Assembly (NCBI RefSeq): GCF_026342355.1
Contig: NZ_JAPEMV010000005.1
Coordinates: 372,001-436,000, forward strand
Direction: 5' to 3'
Origin: Streptomyces sp. NBC_00249
Lineage (GTDB): Bacteria > Actinomycetota > Actinomycetes > Streptomycetales > Streptomycetaceae
DNA: 64,000 nt
Position numbers and translations under genes: made by a program. This document shows positions 51,401 through 58,745 of the stretch, one piece after another. A model generated the notes under the pieces. The model ran no database searches. It saw nothing but the letters and a program-made list of their open reading frames with translations, and had not been told where the DNA came from. Numbering within the stretch: position 1 is the stretch's first letter; every line of letters begins with the position of its first letter.

Positions 51401-51549
51401 GCGAGCACGGAGACCATCGGCAGTTCGATGGAGGGCAGCAGCTGCTGCTTGAGCTGGGGGACGGCTATGGCGCCGAAGAGGAGCGCGACGATCGACACGA
51501 GGCCGATCAGCGCTCTCTGGGCAAGGCTGAAGCGGGACAGCCAGGACAT
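48436..51549 (-). CDS. RND-superfamily efflux permease (AcrB/HAE1 type)
   Basis: Proton-driven membrane transporter of 1037 residues with twelve membrane helices in the RND pattern (one at the N terminus, then clusters at about 330-470 and 830-990). Two large extracytoplasmic loops carry duplicated porter folds. Helix 4 has the paired Asp of HAE-type pumps (TIAIGRVVDDSIVVLENI). The sequence is of AcrB/MdtB type, not MmpL. No membrane-fusion or outer-membrane gene is adjacent, as expected for a bacterium without an outer membrane, so it probably works alone. ATG at 51549. Substrate unknown. Confidence 0.92.
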   Translation of the reverse strand: MSWLSRFSLAQRALIGLVSIVALLFGAIAVPQLKQQLLPSIELPMVSVLAPYQGASPDVVEKQVVEPIEATLKGVDGITGITSTASEGNALIRATFDYGDSGTKQLVADVQQAVNRARVRLPAEVDPQVVAGSTDDIPTVVLAVTSDKDQQALADQLNKSVVPVLEDIEGVGQVSVDGVRDVQISVTPDDAKLAAAGLDGAKLAEGLRAGGATVPAGSFDEEGKNRTVRVGSGYTSLAQLEDLRLTAGPGKPAVRLGDVAAVKQEPAKADSITRTNGKPSLALVLTMDKDGSAVAISDAVKDKLPELRSTLGSGAELTVVSDQGPAVARSISGLTTEGLLGLAFAVIVILVFLASIRSTLVTAVSIPLSVVLALIVLWTRDLSLNMLTLGALTIAIGRVVDDSIVVLENIKRHLGYGEEREAAIITAVKEVAGAVTSSTLTTVAVFLPIGLVGGMIGELFGSFSLTVTAALLASLLVSLTVVPVLSFWFLRAPKGTSADPERARREAEEKEANSRLQKLYVRVLGFATRRRLTSVAIAVVVLVGTFGMTPLLKTNFFDQGDQDVLTVRQQLPAGTSLAASDEAARKVEKALDSVEGVKDHQVTVGSSGFLAAFGGGTGTNQASFQVTLDDAGDSEAVKQRIQDALAKLDGIGDTSLSAGGGFGGQNLSVVVKAGDGAVLAKAAEQVRAEVATLKDVTDVQSDLAQSVPRISVTATPKAAEAGISQAALGGIVAQAVRGNPVAKAVLDDTERDVVVRSAQPATTLAQLQALPVGPLKLGDIADVKLVPGPVAMTRIDGARAATVTAKPVGENTGAISSALQTKLKALDLPEGATASIGGVSSDQDEAFGSLGLAMLAAIAIVFMLLVATFRSLVQPLILLVSIPFAATGALGLLIATGTPMGVPAMIGMLMLIGIVVTNAIVLIDLVNQYRAQGLGVVEAVVEGGRHRLRPILMTALATIFALLPMALGVTGEGGFISQPLAVVVIGGLVSSTLLTLLLVPTLYTMVELRKERRRSRKTARLTVVPSRPAGEDTPVKV

Positions 51550-51704
51550 GGGTAGGGATCTCTCTGCAGATGCTGACGCGAGGGCTCCTCAGCTTCGCCC
51601 AGGGCGCGGCGCCGCTGCGTCGCTCCCAGGTGCCGTCCTCACGCGCGGCATACCGCGTCCGCAGTAGTCCCCGCTACTGCCGGCCGCGCCCGCCGCACCG
51701 CAGG

Positions 51705-52421
51705 TCAGTCGGCGCGGGGCCGGACCAGTCCCGATTCGTACGCGATGACCACCAATTGCGCCCGGTCGCGGGCGCCGAGCTTGGCCATGGCCCGGTTGAC
51801 GTGCGTCTTCACGGTGAGGGGGCTGACCTCGAGGCGGGCGGCGATGCCGTCGTTGGACAGGCCGGCGGCGACGTGCACGAGGACCTCGCGCTCGCGGCCG
51901 GTCAGCGCGGCGAGCCGTTCGGCGTGGGCCGAGCCGGTGGCGGGGACGTCGGGGCCGCGCTGGGCGAGGAAGCTGGCGATGAGCCCTTTGGTCGCGGCCG
52001 GGGAGAGCAGCGCCTCGCCCGCGGCGGCGACGCGGATGGCGTTGAGCAGTTCCTCGGGCTCGGCGCCCTTGCCGAGGAAGCCGGAGGCCCCGGCGCGCAG
52101 GGACTGCACCACGTACTCGTCCACCTCGAAGGTGGTCAGCATGACGACGCGGACGCCGGACAGTTCCGGGTCCGCGCTGATCATGCGGGTGGCGGCGAGC
52201 CCGTCGGTGCCCGGCATCCGGATGTCCATCAGGACCACGTCGGCCCGCCGGTCCTTGGCGAGGGCGTACGCCTGGGCGCCGTCGGAGGCCTCCCCCACGA
52301 CCCGCATGTCGGGCTCGGAGTCCACGAGCACCTTGAACGCGCTGCGCAGCAACGCCTGGTCGTCGGCGAGCAGCACCCTGATGGGCGCCTCGCCCCCCGC
52401 CTGCTCCACCGTCTGGTCCAC
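51705..52421 (-). CDS. NarL/LuxR-family response regulator (no adjacent kinase)
   Basis: A 238-residue regulator. The receiver domain has acidic D20/D21, phospho-acceptor D66 in VVLMDIRMPGTDG, Thr in VVMLTTFE and Lys in GFLGKGAE. The LuxR helix-turn-helix is LTGREREVLVHVAAGLSNDGIAARLEVSPLTVKTHVNRAMAKL. It is not next to a kinase gene. It lies 155 bp upstream of the RND permease gene on the same strand, so control of that pump is plausible. The histidine kinase at 62.6 kb, of matching HisKA_3 class, is a candidate partner. Confidence 0.9.
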   Translation of the reverse strand: MDQTVEQAGGEAPIRVLLADDQALLRSAFKVLVDSEPDMRVVGEASDGAQAYALAKDRRADVVLMDIRMPGTDGLAATRMISADPELSGVRVVMLTTFEVDEYVVQSLRAGASGFLGKGAEPEELLNAIRVAAAGEALLSPAATKGLIASFLAQRGPDVPATGSAHAERLAALTGREREVLVHVAAGLSNDGIAARLEVSPLTVKTHVNRAMAKLGARDRAQLVVIAYESGLVRPRAD

Positions 52422-52458
52422 CCCCCGAGCGTACGCGGCGCCCCGGTCCGGGCCCGGG

Positions 52459-53292
52459 TCAGCCCAGGGCGAGGACGACGAGGGCGGTGGTGGCGGCGGT
52501 CTCGCTGAGGGCGCCGAAGACGTCGCCGGTGACTCCGTCGAAGCGGTGGACGCAGCGGCGCAGCAGGAGTTCGGCGCTCAGCAGGGCCAGCAGGACGGCC
52601 GCCGCGTGCTGGAGGGCGGCGAGCGGGCCCGCCGGGAGGGCGGCCAGCGTGACCGCGGCCAGGACCAGGGCGGTCACGGCCGCCGCCGCGCGGACGGGGA
52701 CCACGCCCGCGACGGCCGCGCCCAGTCCACCGGGCCGGGCGGCGGGGATGCCGTCGCGGGCGGCCAGGGTCATCGCGAGGCGGGCGGTGACGGCGGCGGC
52801 GGTGGCGGCGAGCGCGCCCCGGATCCAGCTGTCGGCGTACACGTCCGCCAGCGCGGCCACCTGTACGAGCAGGACGAGCAGCAGCGCGACGACCCCGAAC
52901 GGGCCGATGTCGGACTGCTTCATGATCCGCAGGGCGTCCTCGGCGGGCTTGGCGCTGCCCAGGCCGTCGGCGGTGTCGGCGAGGCCGTCCAGGTGCAGCC
53001 CGCGCGTGAGGGCCGCCGGGACCGCGACGGTGACGGCGGCGGCGAGCAGCGGTCCGCCGCCCAGGACCAGCAGGAGCGTCCCGGGCAGGGCGGCGAGCAG
53101 ACCGACGGCGAGACCGGCGAGCGGGGCGCAGGCCATCCCGGTGCGGGCGGCGGGCCGGTCCCAGCGGGTGATCCGCGCGGGCAGCACGGTCAGCGTGCCG
53201 AACGCGAAGCGCATTCCGTCGAGGAGGGAGGCCCGCTCGGCCGGGGGTGCCGGCTCCTGGCCGTGCTCTGGATCATCGATCGAATCTGTCAT
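52459..53292 (-). CDS. cobS: adenosylcobinamide-GDP ribazoletransferase
   Basis: Cobalamin synthase, the last assembly step joining adenosylcobinamide-GDP to alpha-ribazole at the membrane. The 277-residue, mostly hydrophobic protein has LTRGLHLDGLADTADGLGS (metal-binding acidic motif) and the C-terminal RRCVHRFDGVTGDVFGALSE block. It lies 37 bp from the response regulator upstream of it in map terms, same strand. Its pathway partners cobU and cobT are at 57.4-59.8 kb on the other strand, so the set is split by about 4 kb. Confidence 0.94.
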   Translation of the reverse strand: MTDSIDDPEHGQEPAPPAERASLLDGMRFAFGTLTVLPARITRWDRPAARTGMACAPLAGLAVGLLAALPGTLLLVLGGGPLLAAAVTVAVPAALTRGLHLDGLADTADGLGSAKPAEDALRIMKQSDIGPFGVVALLLVLLVQVAALADVYADSWIRGALAATAAAVTARLAMTLAARDGIPAARPGGLGAAVAGVVPVRAAAAVTALVLAAVTLAALPAGPLAALQHAAAVLLALLSAELLLRRCVHRFDGVTGDVFGALSETAATTALVVLALG

Positions 53293-53362
53293 CGGCGCGA
53301 ACGCTACCCGCTTACGGTGAGCGGTAAATTGCGCATTAGATGTGAAATCGGGAGCTGGTGTC

Positions 53363-54145
53363 GTGGGTCACTGGTGGTATCGCAACATCATCGAGCCGGG
53401 CAAGCTCCCGTTGCTGCTCGCCCTGCTGTCCTTCGTGCTGTCGTTCCTGGTCACCCGGGTGATCACGCGCCTCATCAGGGCGGGGAAGGGCCCCTTCAAG
53501 AACATCACCCCGGGCGGGCTGCACGTCCACCACGTGGTGCCGGGCGTGGTCCTGGTGATCATCGGCGGGTTCGGGGCGGTCGGCAGCGGCCGGCACAGCT
53601 TCGGGGCCGGGCTCTCGGCGGTGCTCTTCGGGCTGGGCGCGGGCCTGGTGCTGGACGAGTTCGCGCTGCTCCTGCACCTGGACGACGTCTACTGGAGCGA
53701 GCAGGGCCGCAAGAGCGTGGAGATCGTGGTGCTGACGGCGGCCGTGGTCGCGCTGGTGCTGGGCGGCTTCCTGCCCTTCGGGGTCAACGAGCTCACCGTC
53801 GACGAACGGCACAGCCGCGGCCTCGTCGTCATGAACACCGCCACCAACTTCTTCCTCGCCCTGGTCGCCCTGTGGAAGGGGAAGCCGCGCACCGCGGTCT
53901 TCGGCACGGTCATCCCCTTCGTGGCGCTGATCGGCGCGGTCCGCCTGGCCCGGCCCGACTCCCCGTACGCCAAGCGGTTCTACGCGAACCGCCCGCGCGC
54001 CCGCGCCAAGGCCGGGCTGCGGGCCTTCCACCACGACCGGCGCTGGGCGCGGCCGCGCCGCAGGTTCGAGAACTTCATCGGCGGCACCCCCGACCCGGAC
54101 CGCGCGGCCCTGGAGGCGGGGCCGCCGCCCGAGCGCCCCGAATGA
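53363..54145 (+). CDS. conserved integral membrane protein
   Basis: A 260-residue membrane protein with about six hydrophobic segments. A conserved PGGLHVHHVVPGVVLVIIGG element between helices 1 and 2 and the acidic LDEFALLLHLDDVYWSEQGRKSVE loop could bind metal or lipid. A basic cytoplasmic C-terminal tail follows (ARPRRRFENFIGGTPDPDR). Known only as a conserved actinobacterial membrane protein. The GTG at 53363 follows GGGAG by eight bases, better than the GTG at 53342. It is divergent from cobS and ends at a perfect palindrome. Confidence 0.82.
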   Translation: MGHWWYRNIIEPGKLPLLLALLSFVLSFLVTRVITRLIRAGKGPFKNITPGGLHVHHVVPGVVLVIIGGFGAVGSGRHSFGAGLSAVLFGLGAGLVLDEFALLLHLDDVYWSEQGRKSVEIVVLTAAVVALVLGGFLPFGVNELTVDERHSRGLVVMNTATNFFLALVALWKGKPRTAVFGTVIPFVALIGAVRLARPDSPYAKRFYANRPRARAKAGLRAFHHDRRWARPRRRFENFIGGTPDPDRAALEAGPPPERPE

Positions 54146-54193
54146 CATGCGCAGGGCCCGTCCCCCGGTACCGGGGGACGGGCCCTGCGCATG
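54146..54193. terminator. perfect 48-bp palindromic terminator
   Basis: Starts on the base after the stop codon of the membrane protein gene: 24-bp arms with no loop (CATGCGCAGGGCCCGTCCCC and on, centred on GGTACC). It lies between convergent genes and is the longest perfect palindrome I see here. Confidence 0.88.
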
Positions 54194-54219
54194 TCGGTGG
54201 CTGCCTGTGGGCGGTGCCG

Positions 54220-54498
54220 TCAGCCCGGGATCAGGCCGTCGTCGCTGAGCATCTGCCTGACCTCGTCCAGGGTGGCGCCGGGTCCCGGCAGGATCAGCCC
54301 GGACGGCTCCAGCGCCTCGTCCGGCAGGGGCGTGCCCAGGCGGCGTACGGCGTCGAGCAGCGCGCCCAGCGTGCGCCGGAAGCCCTCCTCGTCGCCGCTC
54401 TCCATCTCGGCGAGCAGTTCGTCGTCCAGCGCGTTGAGCTCGGTGAGGTGGCTGTCGGCCATCTTCACCTGGCCCTCCCCCATGATGCGGACAATCAT
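54220..54498 (-). CDS. pspAA: PspA-associated protein PspAA
   Basis: A 92-residue protein beginning MIVRIMGEGQVKMADSHLTELNALDDELLAEMESGDEEGFRRTLGALLDAVRRLG, the PspAA signature found next to PspA in actinobacteria and archaea. It probably modulates PspA at the membrane. It follows pspA by 13 bp on the same strand, so the two form an operon. ATG at 54498. Confidence 0.9.
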   Translation of the reverse strand: MIVRIMGEGQVKMADSHLTELNALDDELLAEMESGDEEGFRRTLGALLDAVRRLGTPLPDEALEPSGLILPGPGATLDEVRQMLSDDGLIPG

Positions 54499-54511
54499 GA
54501 CGGACCCCGTC

Positions 54512-55306
54512 CTACTGCTTGTCGAACCGGTGCTGGGTCTGCGACGGCTGGGCAGCGCCCGGGGCGCCGCCCTCGAGGGCCTGCTGCTGCGCGGACGGGC
54601 CGCCCGCCAGCTCGGCCTTCATGCGCTGGAGCTCCAGCTCCACATCGGTACCGCCGGAGAGCCGGTCGAGCTCGGCCTGGATGTCGTCCTTGGAGCCGAG
54701 GCCGCTCTGGTCGTCCAGGGCGCCCGACGCCAGCAGCTCGTCGATCGCGCCGGCCCGCGCCTGGAGCTGCGCGGTCTTGTCCTCGGCCCGCTGGATGGCC
54801 AGGCCGACGTCGCTCATCTCCTCCGAGATGCCGGAGAAGGACTCCGCGATGCGGGTCTGCGCCTGCGCCGCGGTGTAGGTGGCCTTGATGGTCTCCTTCT
54901 TCGTACGGAAGGCGTCCACCTTGGCCTGGAGGCGCTGCGCGGCGAGCGTCAGCTTCTCCTCCTCGCCCTGGAGGGTCTGGTGCTGCACCTCCAGGTCGCT
55001 GACCTGCTGCTGGAGCGAGGCGCGGCGCGAGAGGGCCTCGCGGGCCAGGTCCTCGCGGCCCAGGGCGAGGGCCTTGCGGCCCTGGTCCTCCAGCTTGGCG
55101 GACTGCCCCTGGATCTGGTTGAGCTGGAGCTCCAGGCGCTTGCGGGAGGTCGCCACGTCCGCGACGCCGCGGCGCACCTTCTGCAGCAGCTCCAGCTGCT
55201 TCTGGTACGAGTAGTCGAGGGTCTCGCGCGGGTCCTCGGCCCGGTCAAGGGCCTTGTTCGCCTTCGCGCGGAAGATCATCCCCATACGCTTCATGACACC
55301 GCTCAT
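54512..55306 (-). CDS. pspA: PspA/IM30 phage-shock-type membrane-stress protein
   Basis: ESCRT-III-related protein that coats and stabilises the cytoplasmic membrane under stress. The 264 residues are almost wholly coiled coil after an amphipathic N-terminal helix (MSGVMKRMGMIFRAKANKALDRAEDPRETLDYSYQKQLELLQKVRRGVADV). The C-terminal tail is Gln/Ala/Gly-rich and disordered. ATG at 55306 (MSGV) is chosen; ATG 55294 is an alternative. The frame is open upstream but without family similarity. The first gene of a pair with pspAA; a stress-inducible promoter is expected upstream but I could not define one. Confidence 0.93.
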   Translation of the reverse strand: MSGVMKRMGMIFRAKANKALDRAEDPRETLDYSYQKQLELLQKVRRGVADVATSRKRLELQLNQIQGQSAKLEDQGRKALALGREDLAREALSRRASLQQQVSDLEVQHQTLQGEEEKLTLAAQRLQAKVDAFRTKKETIKATYTAAQAQTRIAESFSGISEEMSDVGLAIQRAEDKTAQLQARAGAIDELLASGALDDQSGLGSKDDIQAELDRLSGGTDVELELQRMKAELAGGPSAQQQALEGGAPGAAQPSQTQHRFDKQ

Positions 55307-55557
55307 GGGCTTCGCGCGCCCCCTTCTAGACGGACTGTGTTCCAGGTCACCGACAGGACCCACAGTACGGGCCCTGCTTCCATTACCGCACTGTTCGAGC
55401 ACGGATGCGCTCCTCCTCCAGGACGACTGGGCCGGAGCCGTGTCAGGCGTAAGGAGTAGGTGATCCCTGAGGCGGTGATCCCTGAGAGCCCTGAGGCGCT
55501 CCGGGTCCCCGACGAGAACCACGTAACGGGTTAGACGCCCGCCGTTGCCGGATCGTT

Positions 55558-55573
55558 CCCCACCGAGGTGGGG
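55558..55573. promoter_or_regulatory. palindrome in the promoter region of the DUF3043 gene
   Basis: CCCCACC-ga-GGTGGGG, perfect 7-bp arms, 18 bp upstream of a -10-like TAGGCT (55592-55597), that is over the -35 position. It may be an operator. The rest of the 299-bp gap 55307-55605 shows no gene. Confidence 0.5.
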
Positions 55574-55605
55574 CCCGTGCCCTCGACCACGTAGGCTTGG
55601 GTTTT

Positions 55606-56205
55606 GTGTTTGGTAGCCGCTCCTCCAAGGAAGAGAAGGCCGCCGCCACCGACAAGGTGAGCGCCGACCTCTCGCAGCCCCGTGACCCGCAGGCCCCGAA
55701 GGGCCGCCCGACGCCGAAGCGTGCTGTGGCCCAGTCGCAGCGCAAGGCCGTGGTGGCCTCGACCGGCAATCGCAAGGAGGACGCCAAGCGAGCCCGTGAA
55801 CGCCGCCGTGAAGAGATGGCCAAGCAGCGCGAAGCGCTGGCCAACGGCGACCAGCGGTACCTGCCGGCCCGTGACAAGGGCCCGGTCCGCAAGTTCGTCC
55901 GCGACTTCGTGGACTCCCGCTTCTCCGTCGCCGAGATGTTCCTGCCCCTGGCAGTGATCATCCTGGTGCTGAGCATGGTCCGGGTCCCGTCGATCCAGAA
56001 CATCGCGCTGCTGCTGTGGCTCGGCGTGATCGTCCTGATCATCCTCGACTCCATCGGCCTGGTGTTCCGTCTGCGCAAGGCGCTCACCGAGCGCTTCCCG
56101 GACGAGCCCCGCCGCGGCGCCGTCGCGTACGGCCTCATGCGCACCCTCCAGATGCGCCGACTCCGCCTGCCCAAGCCGCAGGTCAAGCGCGGGGAACGGC
56201 CCTGA
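55606..56205 (+). CDS. DUF3043 membrane protein
   Basis: A 199-residue actinobacterial protein with a basic, hydrophilic N-terminal half (RPTPKRAVAQSQRKAVVASTGNRKEDAKRARERRREEMAKQREALANGDQRYLPARDKGPVRKFVRDFVDSRFSVAEMFLPLAV). Two membrane helices (VIILVLSMVRV region and LLLWLGVIVLIILDSIGLVF) and a basic tail follow. This is the DUF3043 pattern; function unknown. The GTG at 55606 starts eight bases after TAGGCT with no ribosome site, so the mRNA is probably leaderless. Its stop overlaps the next start. Confidence 0.88.
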   Translation: MFGSRSSKEEKAAATDKVSADLSQPRDPQAPKGRPTPKRAVAQSQRKAVVASTGNRKEDAKRARERRREEMAKQREALANGDQRYLPARDKGPVRKFVRDFVDSRFSVAEMFLPLAVIILVLSMVRVPSIQNIALLLWLGVIVLIILDSIGLVFRLRKALTERFPDEPRRGAVAYGLMRTLQMRRLRLPKPQVKRGERP

Positions 56206-57026
56206 GCCGAGCGACGCCCGGACTGGACGGGGCGTCGCCGGAGGGCTTCTCAGGGGGAGCCCGGCTGTGGCTGGAGGGTCTGGGGGGACTGCGTAACGCC
56301 GTCCGCCAGGAACTCGTGGGCCGGCAGGTCGAGGAACAGATCACGCACCGCTTCCCGGTCGGGCAGCGGCTGCGTGTCCTCGACGTCGGCATGGGCCAGG
56401 GCACCCAGGCGCTGCGCCTCGCCCGTGCCGGGCACAAGGTCACCGGCCTGGAGCAGGACCCGGCGATGCTGGCGGTCGCGCACGCCGCGCTGGCCGCCGA
56501 GCCCGCCGGGATCCGCGACCGGGTCCAGTTACTGGAGGGCGACGGCCGCGAGACCGGCGCGCACTTCGTCCCGGGCAGTTTCGACGTGGTGCTGTGCCAC
56601 GGGGTGCTGATGTACGTGTCCGAGGCGGACGCGATGCTCGCCGGGCTGGCCCGGATGCTGGCCCCCGGCGGACTGCTGTCCCTGCTGGTGCGCAACGGCG
56701 ACGCGCTCGCGCTGCGGCCGGGCCTGGCGGGGGACTGGACGGGCGCCCTCGGCGCCTTCGACACCGTCGACTACACGAACCGGCTCGGCCTCGACGTACG
56801 CGCCGACCGGCTGGCCGACCTGACGGCCACCCTCTCCGGGATCGGGGCGCCGCTGCACACCTGGTACGGGGTGCGGGTCTTCACCGACGGCACCGAGGCC
56901 GGGGAGGCGCTCCCGCCGGAGGAGGAACTGACCCGGCTGCTGGCCGCCGAGGAACGCGCCGGGCGCACCGACCCCTACCGCGCGGTGGCGGCGCTGCTGC
57001 ACCTGTGCGGGGTCCGGGGCCAGTAG
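56202..57026 (+). CDS. SAM-dependent methyltransferase, probable CTG start
   Basis: Class I methyltransferase of about 274 residues: LRVLDVGMGQGTQALRLARAGHKVTGLEQDPAMLAVAHAAL (motif I and acidic post-I), LLEGDGRETGAHF, FDVVLCHGVLMYV (motif II/III). The C-terminal half resembles CmoM/SmtA-like enzymes acting on tRNA wobble uridine or similar. In this frame no ATG, GTG or TTG is available between the upstream gene's end and motif I except an internal GTG near residue 40. A CTG at 56202 overlaps the DUF3043 stop (CTGA) and follows GGGGAA. Non-canonical initiation by coupling is therefore likely. Confidence 0.85.
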   Translation: MSRATPGLDGASPEGFSGGARLWLEGLGGLRNAVRQELVGRQVEEQITHRFPVGQRLRVLDVGMGQGTQALRLARAGHKVTGLEQDPAMLAVAHAALAAEPAGIRDRVQLLEGDGRETGAHFVPGSFDVVLCHGVLMYVSEADAMLAGLARMLAPGGLLSLLVRNGDALALRPGLAGDWTGALGAFDTVDYTNRLGLDVRADRLADLTATLSGIGAPLHTWYGVRVFTDGTEAGEALPPEEELTRLLAAEERAGRTDPYRAVAALLHLCGVRGQ

Positions 57027-57049
57027 GACGCGCGGCCGACCGGCCGGCC

Positions 57050-57076
57050 CCTGGGCCGGGGAACCCCCGGCCCAGG
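57050..57076. terminator. bidirectional terminator
   Basis: Perfect 12-bp stem CCTGGGCCGGGG / CCCCGGCCCAGG with a 3-base loop between convergent genes. Confidence 0.85.
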
Positions 57077-57084
57077 AACGCGGG

Positions 57085-57294
57085 TCAGGCCTCCGCGGCC
57101 GCGCGCAGGCTCATCACGTAGATCTGGGTGTCGTCCTCGAACAGGGTGACCTTCTCGGCACCCCCGTCCAGGAGCTCCTTCCAGACCTCACCGATCCAGG
57201 ACTCCGCGTCCCCCTGGGTGGTGAACTCCTCCGGCTCCACCGCCGGAGCCGTCTCGCTGCCGTCGGCCTTCTCGAACCGCCACACCCACACCAT
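57085..57294 (-). CDS. small conserved hypothetical protein
   Basis: Sixty-nine residues beginning MVWVWRFEKADGSETAPAVEPEEFTTQGDAESWIGEVWKELLDGGAEKVTLFEDD, a well-conserved small soluble actinobacterial family without a name that I know. ATG at 57294 follows GGAGG by four bases; an ATG at 57357 is in frame but unsupported. It is divergent from the CobU fusion. Function unknown. Confidence 0.82.
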   Translation of the reverse strand: MVWVWRFEKADGSETAPAVEPEEFTTQGDAESWIGEVWKELLDGGAEKVTLFEDDTQIYVMSLRAAAEA

Positions 57295-57386
57295 GTCGCC
57301 TCCGTTGCTGGTCCGTCTCTCACCCTGAGTGTGCCCGCAGAGTAACCAGGCGCGCACCAGTACCGGCGACGCGGGAGGATCTCCGT

Positions 57387-58601
57387 GTGGAACTCACTCT
57401 CCTCGGCACCGGTACACCCGAAGGACTGCCCCGCCCCGGCTGTCCCTGCGCCGCCTGCGCGGTCTCCGTGGGCACCCGCTCCCGCGCCGCGACCGCCCTG
57501 CTCGTCGACGGGGCACTGCTGCTCGACCTGACGCCCGGGGCGGTGCTGGCCGGGGCCCGCGCCGGGCACTCGCTGAGCGGCGTACGGCAGGTGCTGCTGA
57601 CGCACCCGCACGACGGGCCGGCCGTCGAGCTGCCCCCCGGGCTCCCCGCCGCCGGGCGGGTGCCGGACGGGCGGGAGCTCTCGGTGATCAGCGGGCACCG
57701 CGTGCGGGCGGTACCGATGGACGCGCCGGGCACCGGGTACGAGGTCACGGGCCCGGACGGCAGCCGGCTGCTGTACCTGCCGCCGGGCGGGGCCCCGGCG
57801 GGCACCGACGGGACGCGCGAGCGGCGCCCGTACGACATGGTCGTCGCGGACGTGCTGGGCCGCCCGGAGGCGCTGGCCCGGCTGCGCGCGAGCGGGGCGG
57901 TCGGCCCGGGCACCGACGTGATCGCCGTGCACCTGGACCACGACACCCCGCCGGGCCGGGAGCTGGAGCGCCGGTGCGCGGCCGCCGGGGCCCGCGCGGT
58001 GCCGGACGGCACCACGGTGGTCACCGGCGAGTACCACCCGGCGCCGGACGTGCCGCGCCGCACCCTGGTGCTGGGCGGGGCCCGCTCCGGGAAGTCCTTC
58101 GAGGCGGAACGCCGGCTGGCGGCCTTCCCCGAGGTGGTCTACGTCGCCACGGGCGGCACCCGCGACGGCGACACGGAATGGGCCCAGCGCGTCGGCCTGC
58201 ACCGGGAGCGCCGCCCGGGCAGCTGGCGTACGGCGGAGACCTGCGAACTGGCCCCGCTGCTGGGGCGGCCCGGGCCGCCGCTGCTGATCGACTGCCTGGC
58301 GCTGTGGCTCACCGACGCCATGGACCGGGCCGGGGCCTGGGACGACGCGGTCTGGGCGGCCACCGGGCAGAAGGACCTGCGGGAGCGGACCGCGGAGCTG
58401 GTCGCGGCGGTCCGCGCGACGCGCCGCACGGTGGTGCTCGTCAGCAACGAGGTGGGCTCCGGGGTGGTCCCCGCGACCGCGTCGGGCCGCCGCTTCCGCG
58501 ACGAACTGGGACGCCTTAACAACGCGGTCGCGGCCGAGTGCGAACACGTCCTCCTGGTCGTCGCGGGCCAGTCCCTCGCCCTCAAGGAACCGCCTCGCTG
58601 A
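57387..58601 (+). CDS. cobU: metallo-beta-lactamase-like domain fused to CobU
   Basis: A 404-residue fusion. Residues 1-215 resemble a PhnP-type metallo-beta-lactamase fold (MELTLLGTGTPEGLPRPGCPCAACAVS, LLLDLTPGAVLAGA). The metal motif is degraded (LLTHPHDGPAVE, with H73 and H75 but no DH pair), although VHLDHDTPPG follows. Residues 225-404 are CobU, adenosylcobinamide kinase/guanylyltransferase: P-loop LVLGGARSGKSFEAE, VYVATGG, the HRERRPGSW segment with the guanylylated His, LIDCLALWLTDAM, and VVLVSNEVGSGVVP. It acts just before CobS in cobalamin assembly and is followed by cobT. It starts at a GTG. Confidence 0.92.
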   Translation: MELTLLGTGTPEGLPRPGCPCAACAVSVGTRSRAATALLVDGALLLDLTPGAVLAGARAGHSLSGVRQVLLTHPHDGPAVELPPGLPAAGRVPDGRELSVISGHRVRAVPMDAPGTGYEVTGPDGSRLLYLPPGGAPAGTDGTRERRPYDMVVADVLGRPEALARLRASGAVGPGTDVIAVHLDHDTPPGRELERRCAAAGARAVPDGTTVVTGEYHPAPDVPRRTLVLGGARSGKSFEAERRLAAFPEVVYVATGGTRDGDTEWAQRVGLHRERRPGSWRTAETCELAPLLGRPGPPLLIDCLALWLTDAMDRAGAWDDAVWAATGQKDLRERTAELVAAVRATRRTVVLVSNEVGSGVVPATASGRRFRDELGRLNNAVAAECEHVLLVVAGQSLALKEPPR

Positions 58602-58745
58602 CCCCGAGGCGGCCCCGAGCCGGCCCCGAGCCCTCCTGGGGCCGGGCCGCCGCCCCGGCGCTCGGCGCGAGACGGCGCCCGGGCCGCCCGGGGAAGGCCG
58701 GGACACGCCCTGAGGCAGAGCCTCACCCGCTGTACTCTCTGCAAA

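Noticed and set aside
48385..51555. A 1056-codon open frame antisense to the RND permease gene.
   Set aside because: The product is Gly/Asp/Arg/His-rich with no domain, and the opposite strand encodes a full RND permease. Long antisense frames are expected at this GC content.
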